Source: Minisyncoccus sp041650175 (GTDB lineage: Bacteria > Patescibacteriota > Minisyncoccia > Minisyncoccales > Minisyncoccaceae). Taken from it: a stretch of 64,000 nt of DNA. Each line of letters starts with the position of its first letter. The stretch's first letter is position 1. The notes beneath the pieces were generated by a model. That model had not been told where the DNA came from and did not search any database. It saw nothing but the letters and a program-made list of their open reading frames with translations. Where the stretch lies: NCBI GenBank assembly GCA_041650175.1, contig JBAZLS010000001.1, forward strand, positions 1 to 64,000, given 5' to 3'. Positions 27,536 through 35,411 of the stretch are shown here, in pieces. The position numbers and the translations under genes are program-made.

Positions 27536-27952
27536 TTATTTTGCGAATATATTTTTTATTTCTTCAAATCTTTTATTTTCAATTTTCTTTATATTCCTAA
27601 CTAACACATCAGAAAAATTAATTCCATCATTATTTTTTCTTGGTATTAAATGCAAATGGAAATGAAAAACTGTCTGCTCGCCTGCTACCCCATTAGACTG
27701 GAAAATATTAACTCCTTCAGCTTTAAAATCATGCTTCATTTTGATGGCTAAATCTTTTGCCACCAAAATCAATTCTTGCAAATAATCGCTTTCGATTTCA
27801 AATATATCTGCAAAATGTTTTTTGGGAACTATTAATGTATGCCCTTCGCTAGCAGGATTTATATCTAAAAACGCAAAAATTTTCTCATTTTCAAATACTT
27901 TGTAGCAAGGTATTTCTCCGGCTATTATTTTACAAAAAATACAATTTTCCAT
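27536..27952 (-). CDS. HIT-family nucleotide hydrolase
   Basis: A 138-residue histidine-triad protein that hydrolyses nucleotide phosphoramidates or related adducts. The triad HFHLHLIPR lies near residue 100. The N-terminal CIFCKIIAGEIPCYKVFE, with the paired cysteines, is typical of the HIT/HinT subgroup. Length is normal. Confidence 0.93.
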   Translation of the reverse strand: MENCIFCKIIAGEIPCYKVFENEKIFAFLDINPASEGHTLIVPKKHFADIFEIESDYLQELILVAKDLAIKMKHDFKAEGVNIFQSNGVAGEQTVFHFHLHLIPRKNNDGINFSDVLVRNIKKIENKRFEEIKNIFAK

Positions 27953-28017
27953 ATATTTCTATGTTTAAATATACCTTACCATAAAATAATTGTTTAAAAC
28001 AGTCCTAGTCAAATAAT

Positions 28018-28977
28018 TTATTCATACCTATTTTTTAACTCTTTTTGCAATAAAACAGACGCTTCTAATAAATGATTTCTATCAATTTGCGATAAATCAT
28101 CTAAATCAGAATGATAAACCTTGAATAACTTTCTTATATCACCGTACATAACAAATAATTTTTTACTATAAAGAGTGGCATTTATAATGGGAAAAGATAG
28201 ATTGCCAACGTAATCATCATTTTCCAAAACAGTCTTTCCGTTGCCAACGCAATCAACAACAATTATTGACTTTGCTTTATCTAATATCTCTAAGTAATCT
28301 TTTTCAAACTCACGAAACCCATGCCCCCAATAAGTCGGTTCGTCATAAGACAACTCTTCGTTGCCAGAAAAAACAAATAAGTTCTTGATAAGTAATTCTG
28401 AATCAGAAATAATAGTATCCATAAGAACGGCTATTCCTGATGCGTTGTCCGTTGCTCCCAAAGAAATAGAATCGTAATGGGCAAAAATAACATTATCAGG
28501 ATTCCTGATATTTCCAACAAGAATATTTAATGAAATATGCTCTTTTTTTTCTACAACAATTTCTGCTGAAACTTTCTTTGAATTAAGAACAATACCTAAA
28601 TCATTTTTCGAAATAGCAAAAGATGGCGCAGAATAAAAATTACTTTGCGAAATAATCTCACATTCAGGATTAAAATTGAAATTACTATATTCAAAAAGGA
28701 ATTTCAAAGGAACTAAAGAACTAACGATACTATCTTTTCCATTGATCTTGCCAGAAGTAAATGAAGTTCCTTTTGAAGGAACCAATTTCGAATCAGCTAA
28801 AACACAGCTTTTTCTAATTAAAGGTATTGCTGTTTTAAATTCATGTAAAAAATATCCAACGCCATATTGATTCAAAATTTCAATTATATATTTAGCCGCA
28901 CAAGTTTCAGCTTCCCCTTGCCTCTCTCCAAAGCTTATTAATTTTTCGATAAATTTTATTGTATTGAATTTTTCCAT
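28018..28977 (-). CDS. M28-family zinc metallopeptidase
   Basis: A 319-residue aminopeptidase-like protein. Zinc ligands and catalytic residues can be placed in AHYDS, ATDNASG and SGNEELS, followed by the conserved GHGFREFEK segment. No signal peptide is seen, so it would act in the cytoplasm. The PA insertion seen in larger relatives is not obvious. Substrate unknown. Confidence 0.85.
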   Translation of the reverse strand: MEKFNTIKFIEKLISFGERQGEAETCAAKYIIEILNQYGVGYFLHEFKTAIPLIRKSCVLADSKLVPSKGTSFTSGKINGKDSIVSSLVPLKFLFEYSNFNFNPECEIISQSNFYSAPSFAISKNDLGIVLNSKKVSAEIVVEKKEHISLNILVGNIRNPDNVIFAHYDSISLGATDNASGIAVLMDTIISDSELLIKNLFVFSGNEELSYDEPTYWGHGFREFEKDYLEILDKAKSIIVVDCVGNGKTVLENDDYVGNLSFPIINATLYSKKLFVMYGDIRKLFKVYHSDLDDLSQIDRNHLLEASVLLQKELKNRYE

Positions 28978-29011
28978 ATTTATTAATTTGAAATAGATTA
29001 TTAAAAAGAAA

Positions 29012-29043
29012 TTTGAGAAAGGACTTATGCGTCCTTTCTCAAA
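29012..29043 (-). terminator. Terminator overlapping the end of the 332-residue gene
   Basis: A 13-bp stem (TTTGAGAAAGGAC with GTCCTTTCTCAAA, six-base loop) includes the last codons and the stop of the upstream minus-strand gene. T-rich sequence follows. Confidence 0.8.
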
Positions 29044-30023
29044 GATATTACTTGGTCTGCAAAATTTTGAAAAATATCAATAATTTTACCACCTTCATTT
29101 AAAAAAAGATGAGATAATTTTTCTTGCCAATTAGTTTTTCCAAAAAGCGCCTCATTTATATACATCATAGATAATTGCAATGGAGGAATTTCTACTACAA
29201 GCGGGTACAATCCAATTTCCTTTTTAATCATATCCATAGCTCTGCAAAAATGAGTTTTGATATTGCAAACATCTCCTTTCGGATTTTCATAGGTTTCAAA
29301 CAATATTATTTGTCCAGTCATAAATCCAAGCAAATATAGAGGATAATACCAATCTGCAGGAGGATTTGATCGAGACAGGACATACCCATCTGCAACAACT
29401 TTCTTTACTCTAAAACCATCAACATCTTCATAAAGATATTCTGGCTGGTTTATCGCAAAAGAAAGATATTTCTTAAAAGTCGGACCTACATCAATTTCAA
29501 GCGGAATATCTTGTCCAAAGGTTTTAATTCTCAAATTATGATGATACTTAGGAAGATTAGTTCCATTTCCATCAATTGAAATTTTGTTAAGCATTTTTCC
29601 GGCTTGAGGGAAATCAACGATTTTCTTATATCTTACAATGGGATCGCCATTTTTTGAATGGCCAGTAATAAAAGGGAGCTTAATTAAGTATACTTTATCT
29701 CTATTATTAGTACTAAAAGCATCTTCATTATAGGTCAAATCAAGAGGCTTTAATCCAAGTGACTTGCATGTCATGGAAAAACCTACTTCTTCTATTCTGG
29801 CAGTAGCTACTTGTCTACAAAGAGCCCCATAAGTATGATACCTGGATAAATTTAACGAATCATCAAGCAAACTTGAAAAATTCAAAATTCCCCATTTTAA
29901 AGAAACCCATTTGTCAATTCTTCTAATAATCTCTTCACTATTCTCTTTCCTTATTTTAATTTCTGAAATAAGATCTTTGTTTTCTTGCACATAATAGCCC
30001 AAATTATTCACCTTCTTTTTCAA
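29025..30023 (-). CDS. Protein of unknown function behind tandem attenuators
   Basis: A 332-residue soluble protein. I do not recognise the family. There are no membrane segments and no classical nucleotide-binding loop. It has aromatic-rich stretches (NPPADWYYPLYLLGFMTG) and a cysteine/histidine cluster (CNIKTHFC near residue 255). A good ribosome-binding site (AAGAAGGTG) lies 5 bases before the ATG. Between its promoter (30320-30348) and its start lie two tiny ORFs, each followed by a terminator hairpin, so its expression is probably controlled by transcription attenuation. A biosynthetic or amino-acid-responsive role is possible from that regulation but is not shown by the protein sequence. 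Confidence 0.7.
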   Translation of the reverse strand: MKKKVNNLGYYVQENKDLISEIKIRKENSEEIIRRIDKWVSLKWGILNFSSLLDDSLNLSRYHTYGALCRQVATARIEEVGFSMTCKSLGLKPLDLTYNEDAFSTNNRDKVYLIKLPFITGHSKNGDPIVRYKKIVDFPQAGKMLNKISIDGNGTNLPKYHHNLRIKTFGQDIPLEIDVGPTFKKYLSFAINQPEYLYEDVDGFRVKKVVADGYVLSRSNPPADWYYPLYLLGFMTGQIILFETYENPKGDVCNIKTHFCRAMDMIKKEIGLYPLVVEIPPLQLSMMYINEALFGKTNWQEKLSHLFLNEGGKIIDIFQNFADQVISLRKDA

Positions 30024-30030
30024 AGAACTA

Positions 30031-30059
30031 AAAAGCTGACCCTTACGAGCCAGCTTTGG
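30031..30059 (-). terminator. Second attenuator terminator
   Basis: The hairpin AAAGCTGGCTC/GGGTCAGCTTT is followed by T residues on the minus strand, between leader ORF 2 and the 332-residue gene. Its 5' arm (CCAAAGCTGG) can instead pair with CCGGCTTTGG inside leader ORF 2, giving ten pairs including one G-U. Confidence 0.8.
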
Positions 30060-30076
30060 ACTATAGAAAATAATTA

Positions 30077-30163
30077 TTATCTACAAACCAAAGCCGGTCG
30101 AATAATCAAATTCCAAAACAAAATAAACAAGCTATAAATTTTTTTAATAATTATTTCTTTCAT
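30077..30163 (-). CDS. Leader peptide 2 (28 residues)
   Basis: A tiny ORF with hydrophobic middle: MKEIIIKKIYSLFILFWN, then LIIRPALVCR and stop. It follows the first attenuator hairpin and precedes the second. It shares with leader peptide 1 the N-terminal lysine/isoleucine segment, a tyrosine-x-leucine-phenylalanine stretch, a single Trp codon and the last residues CR. The Trp codon (17) comes just before codons 23-25, which can form the antiterminator. I infer a leader peptide. A tiny type I-like membrane toxin is the main alternative. Confidence 0.6.
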   Translation of the reverse strand: MKEIIIKKIYSLFILFWNLIIRPALVCR

Positions 30164-30182
30164 TTTTTTATACTTCTAATAA

Positions 30183-30210
30183 AAAAGCTGGCTCTTTCGA
30201 GTCAGCTTTT
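30183..30210 (-). terminator. First attenuator terminator
   Basis: The hairpin AAAAGCTGACTC/GAGCCAGCTTTT with loop GAAA is followed by a T run on the minus strand. Its 5' arm TGACTCG is fully complementary to CGAGTCA inside leader ORF 1, which would make a competing antiterminator of seven pairs. Confidence 0.8.
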
Positions 30211-30229
30211 GTTTTATTTAAAATATATA

Positions 30230-30307
30230 CTATCTACAAAACAAAAATGACTCGCCTTTTTGAGCCCAAAACAAGATATAAATATTTTTGATTTGTAAAT
30301 TTTTCAT
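30230..30307 (-). CDS. Leader peptide 1 (25 residues)
   Basis: A tiny ORF that begins 6 bases after the predicted transcription start. It reads MKNLQIKNIYILFWAQKG then ESFLFCR and stop. The Trp codon is codon 14. Codons 18-20 (GGC GAG TCA) contain the segment that can pair with the terminator arm downstream. This arrangement, with a stallable codon ahead of an antiterminator segment ahead of a terminator, is that of a ribosome-controlled attenuator. Too short for homology evidence, so the call rests on layout and on the similar second copy. Confidence 0.6.
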   Translation of the reverse strand: MKNLQIKNIYILFWAQKGESFLFCR

Positions 30308-30319
30308 ATTACCGAGTTA

Positions 30320-30348
30320 AATTTATCAAAAAATTAATTTAAAGTCAA
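30320..30348 (-). promoter_or_regulatory. Promoter of the attenuator-controlled operon
   Basis: TTGACT (30343-30348) and TAAATT (30320-30325) on the minus strand have a 17-base spacer. It lies directly downstream of the alpha/beta hydrolase stop codon. Transcription would start only a few bases before leader ORF 1. Confidence 0.6.
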
Positions 30349-30349
30349 A

Positions 30350-31174
30350 TCATTTCTCTAGCCACTTGCGGATAATAGTCGCGGTCGACAAAGGACTTTC
30401 TGCTACCACGATATGCCCTTCTCCCTTCATTACAACCATTTCAATATTCAATAATTTATCAACCAATTTTTTAACAGAATTCAATGGAGCAATCTCATCC
30501 CTTTCTCCCGCAATAATTAAAGCATCTGTTTTGATTCTGCTTCCCAAATCAACTAAGTCAGATGCATAGAACTCTTCAAACAATTCAATTGTCGCACGCG
30601 GATCAAGACGATTAAATTCCTTTACATCTTTTGCTATCAAATACTTTCGTCTTTTACGACTAGAAGTTTTAAAGACTATTATATGTCCAGCTGTACGATA
30701 AACAGGATTTGAAAGCCATTTTTTTTGCAAAGACTTCGGTAAATATTCAGCAATTTTATAATTAAGAGAAGCTATCCTCACAATCATTCCCTCAACCTTG
30801 ACCACTGGAGTTATAAATACTAGCTTTTCCACTCTTGTCGGATAATAACTGCTGAAATAAAGGCCTATTCTTGCGCCAAAAGAATGGCCAACTAAAATTA
30901 TTTTTTGGATATCTAATTGGTCTAGAAAATTGTTCAACCACTCCGAATAATTTTCTAAATTATGTTTTCCTTCAAATGGTTCTGATTCTCCGCATGCTGG
31001 TAAATCTGGTATTATCAATCGATAATCCGTAAAGGCATTTGCCATATCCATAAGTCCGCTATGACTTCCTGGAAATCCATGCAAAAAAACAATTGCCTTT
31101 TTCTTTAAGGCATTTTTTTCCCAATAAAAAATTTTCTTCTCATTGATTATGATCGATTTTCTTTGAAATCTCAT
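30350..31174 (-). CDS. Alpha/beta-fold hydrolase
   Basis: A 274-residue serine hydrolase-like protein. The oxyanion-hole segment FLHGFPGSHSG (about residues 29-39), the nucleophile elbow VGHSFGARIG (Ser near residue 98), an acidic residue in AGERDEIAP and the histidine in GEGHIVVAES complete the catalytic set. It is cytosolic. The substrate is unknown. Members with this layout include esterases and C-C bond hydrolases. Confidence 0.88.
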   Translation of the reverse strand: MRFQRKSIIINEKKIFYWEKNALKKKAIVFLHGFPGSHSGLMDMANAFTDYRLIIPDLPACGESEPFEGKHNLENYSEWLNNFLDQLDIQKIILVGHSFGARIGLYFSSYYPTRVEKLVFITPVVKVEGMIVRIASLNYKIAEYLPKSLQKKWLSNPVYRTAGHIIVFKTSSRKRRKYLIAKDVKEFNRLDPRATIELFEEFYASDLVDLGSRIKTDALIIAGERDEIAPLNSVKKLVDKLLNIEMVVMKGEGHIVVAESPLSTATIIRKWLEK

Positions 31175-31245
31175 TAGTTGTAAATTAAAATTATATCTAG
31201 ATTATATAACAAAAAATTACTCTTGCAAAACAAAAATAAAAAAAA

Positions 31246-31266
31246 GATGAACAATATATATTCATC
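31246..31266 (-). terminator. Terminator after pyrE
   Basis: GATGAA/TTCATC stem extended by flanking A/T pairs, followed on the minus strand by a run of eight T. It lies about 45 bases past the pyrE stop codon. Confidence 0.65.
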
Positions 31267-31312
31267 TCTTATAAGGCAATGTCTACAAAATGACTTGCTT
31301 ACGTGCAAGATA

Positions 31313-31921
31313 TTATTTGCCTTTGCCAACATTAGTATTAATCGGAATATTCTGAGCACAAAGAGGACATTCCTCTTTACCCCAGACATCCAACTTCACA
31401 TTAACAAGAGCAAACAATTCAGGAACGTCAGCAAAATCCTGTAATGTAATTCCGCCGCGATTAAAAAGAACACCAAGTCCAATAACATTGCCACCAATGT
31501 GGCGCACCGCTTTCATCACTTTCTTGATTGAACCACCAGTCGTAATTACATCATCCACGACAAGTACATTTTTATCAGTCACTAATTCATCATAATCACG
31601 TCTGATAATAAAAGCATCTCCATTTTTTACTTTCTCGGCATACACGCTAAGAACTTCTTTTCCCATAAGTTCGGTCAAATGATATGCTATCCACTGTGAA
31701 AGGATAACCCCTCCGATTACGGGCGCAACAACTACCTGAACATCTTTATCAACAAACTTTTCGGCGATTACTCTACACAACTTCGATATCTCATTAGTAT
31801 GCGGATAAATCGCATCTTTATTAATATAAGTCGAACCATGCATATCAGAAGTAAAAACAATATGACCTCTAACAATCGCACCAACTTTCTCAAGTAAATA
31901 AAGAACATCTTGCTGATCCAT
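31313..31921 (-). CDS. pyrE: Orotate phosphoribosyltransferase-type PRTase
   Basis: A 202-residue type I phosphoribosyltransferase. The PRPP loop VLVVDDVITTGGSIKKVMKA (near residue 115) is perfect. The length and the early GAIVRGHIVFTSDMHGS favour orotate phosphoribosyltransferase, which forms OMP in pyrimidine synthesis. Another purine/pyrimidine PRTase is possible. Two C-terminal cysteines (CPLC) form a short extra motif. A strong ribosome-binding site (AAGGAGGAG) precedes the start, and a promoter-like TTGAAG/TATAGT pair lies further up. Confidence 0.82.
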   Translation of the reverse strand: MDQQDVLYLLEKVGAIVRGHIVFTSDMHGSTYINKDAIYPHTNEISKLCRVIAEKFVDKDVQVVVAPVIGGVILSQWIAYHLTELMGKEVLSVYAEKVKNGDAFIIRRDYDELVTDKNVLVVDDVITTGGSIKKVMKAVRHIGGNVIGLGVLFNRGGITLQDFADVPELFALVNVKLDVWGKEECPLCAQNIPINTNVGKGK

Positions 31922-31979
31922 TTTTCTCCTCCTTAATACTACTATATCGCAAAATTAAATAACTTCAACCTAACGATTG

Positions 31980-32651
31980 CTATTCAGCGAGCCATAGGAT
32001 CGGTTCTTTGCTATGTGCTTTCAAATAATCGTTTGTCTTACTGAAATGTTTACAGCCAAAAAATCCGCTGTATGCCGAAAAAGGTGAAGGATGCGCAGCC
32101 TCAAGTATCAAATGCTTTTGCTCATCAATCAACAATCTCTTTTCCTTTGCATATCTTCCCCAAAGGAGAAAAACAATGTTCTGTTTTTTATTAGAAAGCG
32201 TTCGAATAATTGCATCGGTAAACTCTTCCCACCCCTTATGCTGATGAGACCCTGCCTGTCCACGTCTCACTGTTAATGTTGCATTTAGTAGCAACACTCC
32301 TTGCTCGGCCCAATGCTCTAAATTTCCATGTACAGGAATTTTTCCGCCAAGATCATTTATAATTTCCAAATAAATATTTCGCAACGACGGAGGCATAGAA
32401 ACATTTTCGGGAACTGAAAAACAAAGTCCGTGCGCTTGTCCCAAGCCATGATATGGGTCTTGGCCAAGAATAACTACCGAAACTTTGTCAAACGGACACA
32501 ATTCAAATGCGTGAAAAATGAATTTTGGTGGCGGATAAATAATTGCCGTTTTATACTCGTCTTTTACGAATTCGGTCAAATTTTGGAAATATTCCTTTTT
32601 GAATTCTTCTTGTAGTGCCTCTTTCCATAAAGGCTCAATACGTACATCCAT
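31980..32651 (-). CDS. ung: Uracil-DNA glycosylase, family 1
   Basis: Excises uracil from DNA. The catalytic water-activating loop ILGQDPYHGLGQAHGL (near residue 60) and the minor-groove intercalation loop HPSPFSAYSGF are both intact. The 223-residue length is standard. TTGAAT and TAATAT boxes with a 17-base spacer end about 9 bases before the ATG. Confidence 0.96.
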   Translation of the reverse strand: MDVRIEPLWKEALQEEFKKEYFQNLTEFVKDEYKTAIIYPPPKFIFHAFELCPFDKVSVVILGQDPYHGLGQAHGLCFSVPENVSMPPSLRNIYLEIINDLGGKIPVHGNLEHWAEQGVLLLNATLTVRRGQAGSHQHKGWEEFTDAIIRTLSNKKQNIVFLLWGRYAKEKRLLIDEQKHLILEAAHPSPFSAYSGFFGCKHFSKTNDYLKAHSKEPILWLAE

Positions 32652-32660
32652 ATTTTGGTT

Positions 32661-32689
32661 ATATTAACTATGTCTTAATGCTAATTCAA
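32661..32689 (-). promoter_or_regulatory. Promoter of ung, predicted near-leaderless
   Basis: TTGAAT (32684-32689) and TAATAT (32661-32666) on the minus strand have 17 bases between them. The ung ATG begins at 32651, so the transcript should start within a few bases of it. Confidence 0.55.
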
Positions 32690-32861
32690 GTATAATTATA
32701 CCTGAATTATACCTTTTTTTTACCTATTATCAACCAATATTTTATACCTCTAAATCCTTTATAGAAACTAAAACCTTCTTCATTTAATTCGGGTTAAAAT
32801 ATTCTTCCACTAAAATCCATAGCTGATAAATTTAAAAATCTATCTCATCGATTCATTTTTC

Positions 32862-32916
32862 TTGACAATTTTTTTTAACCTGCTAACATATAAACACATA
32901 CCTCCCCCCTAGGTAT
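32862..32916 (+). promoter_or_regulatory. Promoter and CsoR-type operator of the metal operon
   Basis: TTGACA (32862-32867) is followed by a weak -10 around 32884-32890. Directly downstream, at the expected transcription start, lies the inverted repeat ATACCT-N7-AGGTAT (32898-32916) with a C-rich centre. CsoR-family repressors bind such ATAC...GTAT palindromes with G/C-tract centres. Repressor bound here would block initiation, and metal would release it. Confidence 0.75.
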
Positions 32917-32941
32917 ATTGACAAAATAAAAAATATCTAAT

Positions 32942-33217
32942 ATGAATGCAGATAAAAAGAAAAAAGTTTTAACAGGACTTAAAAAAGCAAATACATCATT
33001 ATCAAAAATTATATCTATGGTAGAAGAAGATCATTATTGTATTGATATTATGCAACAAAACTTAGCAGTGATTGGCTTATTAAGGTCAGCTCATGAAACG
33101 CTAATGTCTAACCATTTAAACACTTGTTTTAAATCAGCTATGGCAGCAAACAATGAAAAAAAGAAAGATCAAATGATTAAAGAAATTTTGAAAGTGATAA
33201 ATTTATATAATAAATAA
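32942..33217 (+). CDS. csoR: CsoR/RcnR-family metal-sensing repressor
   Basis: A 91-residue all-helical DUF156 repressor. The Cu(I)-sensing triad of CsoR, Cys-x24-His-x3-Cys, is matched by Cys33, His58 and Cys62. Copper is therefore the most likely inducer, although other members sense persulfide or nickel. It is the first gene of a plus-strand operon, 4 bases before the membrane protein gene, and the operator at 32898-32916 suggests autoregulation. Confidence 0.85.
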   Translation: MNADKKKKVLTGLKKANTSLSKIISMVEEDHYCIDIMQQNLAVIGLLRSAHETLMSNHLNTCFKSAMAANNEKKKDQMIKEILKVINLYNK

Positions 33218-33221
33218 TAAT

Positions 33222-33830
33222 ATGGCTGATATTAATAAATGCTGCGCGCCAAAAAATAAGGATAAAAGCAAAGGGGTTTTATTAGGATTAGTATATGGTT
33301 TAATCCCTCATACTTTCTGTATCGCTTTTATACTATTTTCTGTATTGGGAACAACTGCAAGCATTAGCATAATAAAAAAGTTTTTATTAATACCTTATTT
33401 CTTTGAAGCCTTAATTATTTTATCCTTAACAATAACCGTTTTATCCTCTGCAATATATCTCAAAAAATTTGATTTATTATCCTTATCTGGATTAAGAATA
33501 AAATGGAAATATTTAACTTTAATGTGTTTAGCCACATTAACTATTAATAGTTTAATATTTTTTGTAGTATTTCCTACTGTAGCAAATACTAATAATACAA
33601 CAGCTGAAAATTATGCCTCAAATTTATCTTCAGGAACCTTAAAAGTACAAATCCCCTGCTCAGGACATGCTCCTTTAATTATATCTGAAATTAAAAAAGA
33701 AAATGGAGTAAATTCTGTATTTTTCAAAATGCCTGATACATTTGAAATAAAATATAATTCAAAAATAACCTCTTTAGAAAAAATCATCTCGCTTGATATA
33801 TTTAAAAACTTTAAAACAACAATTCAATAA
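33222..33830 (+). CDS. Metal-operon membrane protein with HMA-like tail
   Basis: A 202-residue protein. The N-terminus has a CC pair (NKCCAPKNK), then three hydrophobic helices (about 18-45, 52-76 and 90-115) with His and Cys inside the first (IPHTFC). The C-terminal domain of about 65 residues (VQIPCSGHAPLIISEIKKEN) looks like a heavy-metal-associated ferredoxin-like fold with one Cys and one His at the metal loop. It is not a P-type ATPase: no phosphorylation motif is seen. Position between the repressor and metallothionein-like genes argues for metal (probably copper) binding or export. I do not recognise a named family. Confidence 0.65.
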   Translation: MADINKCCAPKNKDKSKGVLLGLVYGLIPHTFCIAFILFSVLGTTASISIIKKFLLIPYFFEALIILSLTITVLSSAIYLKKFDLLSLSGLRIKWKYLTLMCLATLTINSLIFFVVFPTVANTNNTTAENYASNLSSGTLKVQIPCSGHAPLIISEIKKENGVNSVFFKMPDTFEIKYNSKITSLEKIISLDIFKNFKTTIQ

Positions 33831-33874
33831 GTAAAAGATATAAAGGTCAATTATTAAAATATAAAATTAAAAAT

Positions 33875-33988
33875 ATGGAAGACAAAAACAAAAAAGAAGT
33901 TTGCGAATGCAGCTGCGGTTGTAAATGCGGATGTAACGAAAAATGTACCTGTGAGCCTGATTGCGAATGCGGATGCAATAAAAAATAA
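33875..33988 (+). CDS. Metallothionein-like cysteine-rich peptide (37 residues)
   Basis: Eleven of 37 residues are cysteine, mostly as Cys-x-Cys pairs: VCECSCGCKCGCNEKC and then CTCEP and CECGC. This density and spacing are those of metallothioneins, which chelate Cu(I), Zn or Cd through thiolate clusters. It is far below usual gene-calling length. It follows the membrane protein gene by 44 bases and precedes the operon terminator, so a CsoR-regulated metal-buffering role is the natural reading. It does not align by eye with the SmtA or MymT families. Confidence 0.75.
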   Translation: MEDKNKKEVCECSCGCKCGCNEKCTCEPDCECGCNKK

Positions 33989-33995
33989 TCATTAT

Positions 33996-34055
33996 TGCAA
34001 AGCATTAATACAAAAAGCGTACCCTCGGGTACTTTTTTGTATTAATTATATGTTG
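33996..34055. repeat. Terminator-containing direct repeat, copy 1
   Basis: A segment of about 57 bases (from TGCAAAGCATTAATAC to ATATGTTG) holds the strong hairpin GTACCC-TCG-GGTAC with a T run and terminates the metal operon. It recurs almost exactly at 35533-35588. The two copies flank a segment holding a flavoprotein gene, a membrane protein gene and two folded repeats. Confidence 0.85.
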
Positions 34056-34094
34056 CGATTAAATTATTAAGATGATATTAGAAACAAGTTTATT

Positions 34095-34625
34095 TTAGTT
34101 CTCTAATTTTCTAATAATTTTTTCAATTTGTTTAAGAGCTACGTCATTACACTCTACCTCATTGTTCTTCAATGCCTGAAAATAATATGAGGCAATTAAT
34201 TTCATATTATGAGCATCAGCAAAGCTCTTTAAAGTCTGCCCAGTAAATTCCTTGCTATTTTTGATACTGCCACCTCCTGTAACAATGGCAATTATTTTTT
34301 TGTTTTTTAACTTGTCTATCTCGTAAAAAGGATTAGTCCTATCAATAAAATCTTTTAGTAATCCCGTAACGTTATCATAATAGTTTGGAGTGCCAATTAT
34401 AATAAAATCCGCTTTTACTATTTTATCGTAAATATCTGTCATATCATCCATCAATACGCATTTATTTAATTTGAGGCAACTAAGACAGCCTGTGCAATGT
34501 TTTATATTTTTTTCTCTAAGCAAAATCAACTCCTTTTCTCCTTGAATCGAGTCAAAGATTTTGTTTAAAATAAATTCTGTATTACCTTTTCTTGGACTCC
34601 CTGATATTAATAAAAAATTGTTCAT
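34095..34625 (-). CDS. NADPH-dependent FMN reductase / iron-sulfur flavoprotein-like
   Basis: A 176-residue flavodoxin-fold protein. The FMN phosphate loop SGSPRKGNTEFIL (residues 8-20) is clear, and the cysteine cluster HCTGCLSCLKLNKC (about residues 43-56) matches the CxxCxxC pattern of iron-sulfur flavoproteins. IIGTPNYYDNVTG is the conserved flavin-ring loop. It probably transfers electrons or reduces small acceptors. It sits between the two copies of the 57-base repeat. Confidence 0.82.
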   Translation of the reverse strand: MNNFLLISGSPRKGNTEFILNKIFDSIQGEKELILLREKNIKHCTGCLSCLKLNKCVLMDDMTDIYDKIVKADFIIIGTPNYYDNVTGLLKDFIDRTNPFYEIDKLKNKKIIAIVTGGGSIKNSKEFTGQTLKSFADAHNMKLIASYYFQALKNNEVECNDVALKQIEKIIRKLEN

Positions 34626-34659
34626 ATTTTTTTATTTAATAATGACTTTAATTGCCAAT

Positions 34660-35148
34660 TTATCTCATGTTCAAAGCAGGTAAAATTCCCAAAACAATAA
34701 TAACGATTATGAAAAATCCGTCTTTAATAATCCTTGATTTAATCTTTGTTTTATCATCCATAATTTCCATATAAGAATAAATAACAGGATTAAGGATGTT
34801 AATCAAAAAGAAAAACATACTCACCTTTATATTTATCAAATAGGCTATTGTTATTCCAACAGAGTTAATCAAAAAACCATAGGCCAAGATAAACATTATG
34901 AATCCGTAATCATACCATTCTTTTTCCCTCTTTTCTGAATAAGAAAGTCTTTGCCTAGCAAAAATAGAACTCATCATTAAAGGGATAGCTGCTGTTAATT
35001 GAAATGCTATTATATTATTATCTCTCAAAACTTGAGCGTTGGTAGCAATAAGAAAAGTAAAAACAGTAAATAATATTCCTAGCAACCAAAGATTAACATT
35101 TAACTTATCAACTGCTGATTTTTTAATTATTTCTTTTCTTTCTTTCAT
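34660..35148 (-). CDS. Small multi-pass membrane protein, unknown
   Basis: A 162-residue protein with about four hydrophobic helices (roughly residues 20-40, 47-62, 80-130 and 140-158) and a lysine-rich N-terminus. I do not recognise the family. It lies 34 bases upstream of the flavoprotein gene on the same strand and may share its transcript. Confidence 0.6.
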   Translation of the reverse strand: MKERKEIIKKSAVDKLNVNLWLLGILFTVFTFLIATNAQVLRDNNIIAFQLTAAIPLMMSSIFARQRLSYSEKREKEWYDYGFIMFILAYGFLINSVGITIAYLINIKVSMFFFLINILNPVIYSYMEIMDDKTKIKSRIIKDGFFIIVIIVLGILPALNMR

Positions 35149-35277
35149 ATTTTATAAATTAAAATGGTGTATCTTAAAAATATTCATATTGGTTTCATAT
35201 TATACTCAAAAAATCAGGAAATCAAGGTTTTAGTTTTGTCTTTTTTTACGTATATTTTAGACTTCAATTTTTACGAA

Positions 35278-35365
35278 ACTTGGATTCGTCGTCAAATAAA
35301 TTTCTGCTGAAATTTTTCTCCGATCTGACTCGGACTCAGCCAGTCCTGCGTCTTCGAATCCAAGT
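35278..35365. repeat. Folded repeat, copy A (tRNA-Gln T-arm outer stem)
   Basis: Outer arms ACTTGGATTCG and CGAATCCAAGT are 11-bp inverted copies of the T-arm of tRNA-Gln (56459-56529). The 66-base interior begins TCGTCAAATAA, has an inner hairpin AAATTTCTGCTGAAATTT, and contains GGACTCAGCCAG, the motif shared with copies C, D and E. It lies 47 bases before copy B. Confidence 0.75.
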
Positions 35366-35381
35366 CCCAAACTAAAAACTA

Positions 35382-35408
35382 AAGCACCCCTTTGGGGCGC
35401 TAAGTTTT
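35382..35408. terminator. Bidirectional terminator-like hairpin
   Basis: AGCACCCC-TTT-GGGGCGCT with further A/T pairing on both sides and T runs beyond, between folded repeats A and B. It could terminate leftward transcription entering from the island. Confidence 0.6.
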
Positions 35409-35411
35409 TAT

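Noticed and set aside
31174..31444. Open frames on both strands around the end of pyrE
   Set aside because: They are other-frame readings of pyrE and its terminator with no independent start signals.
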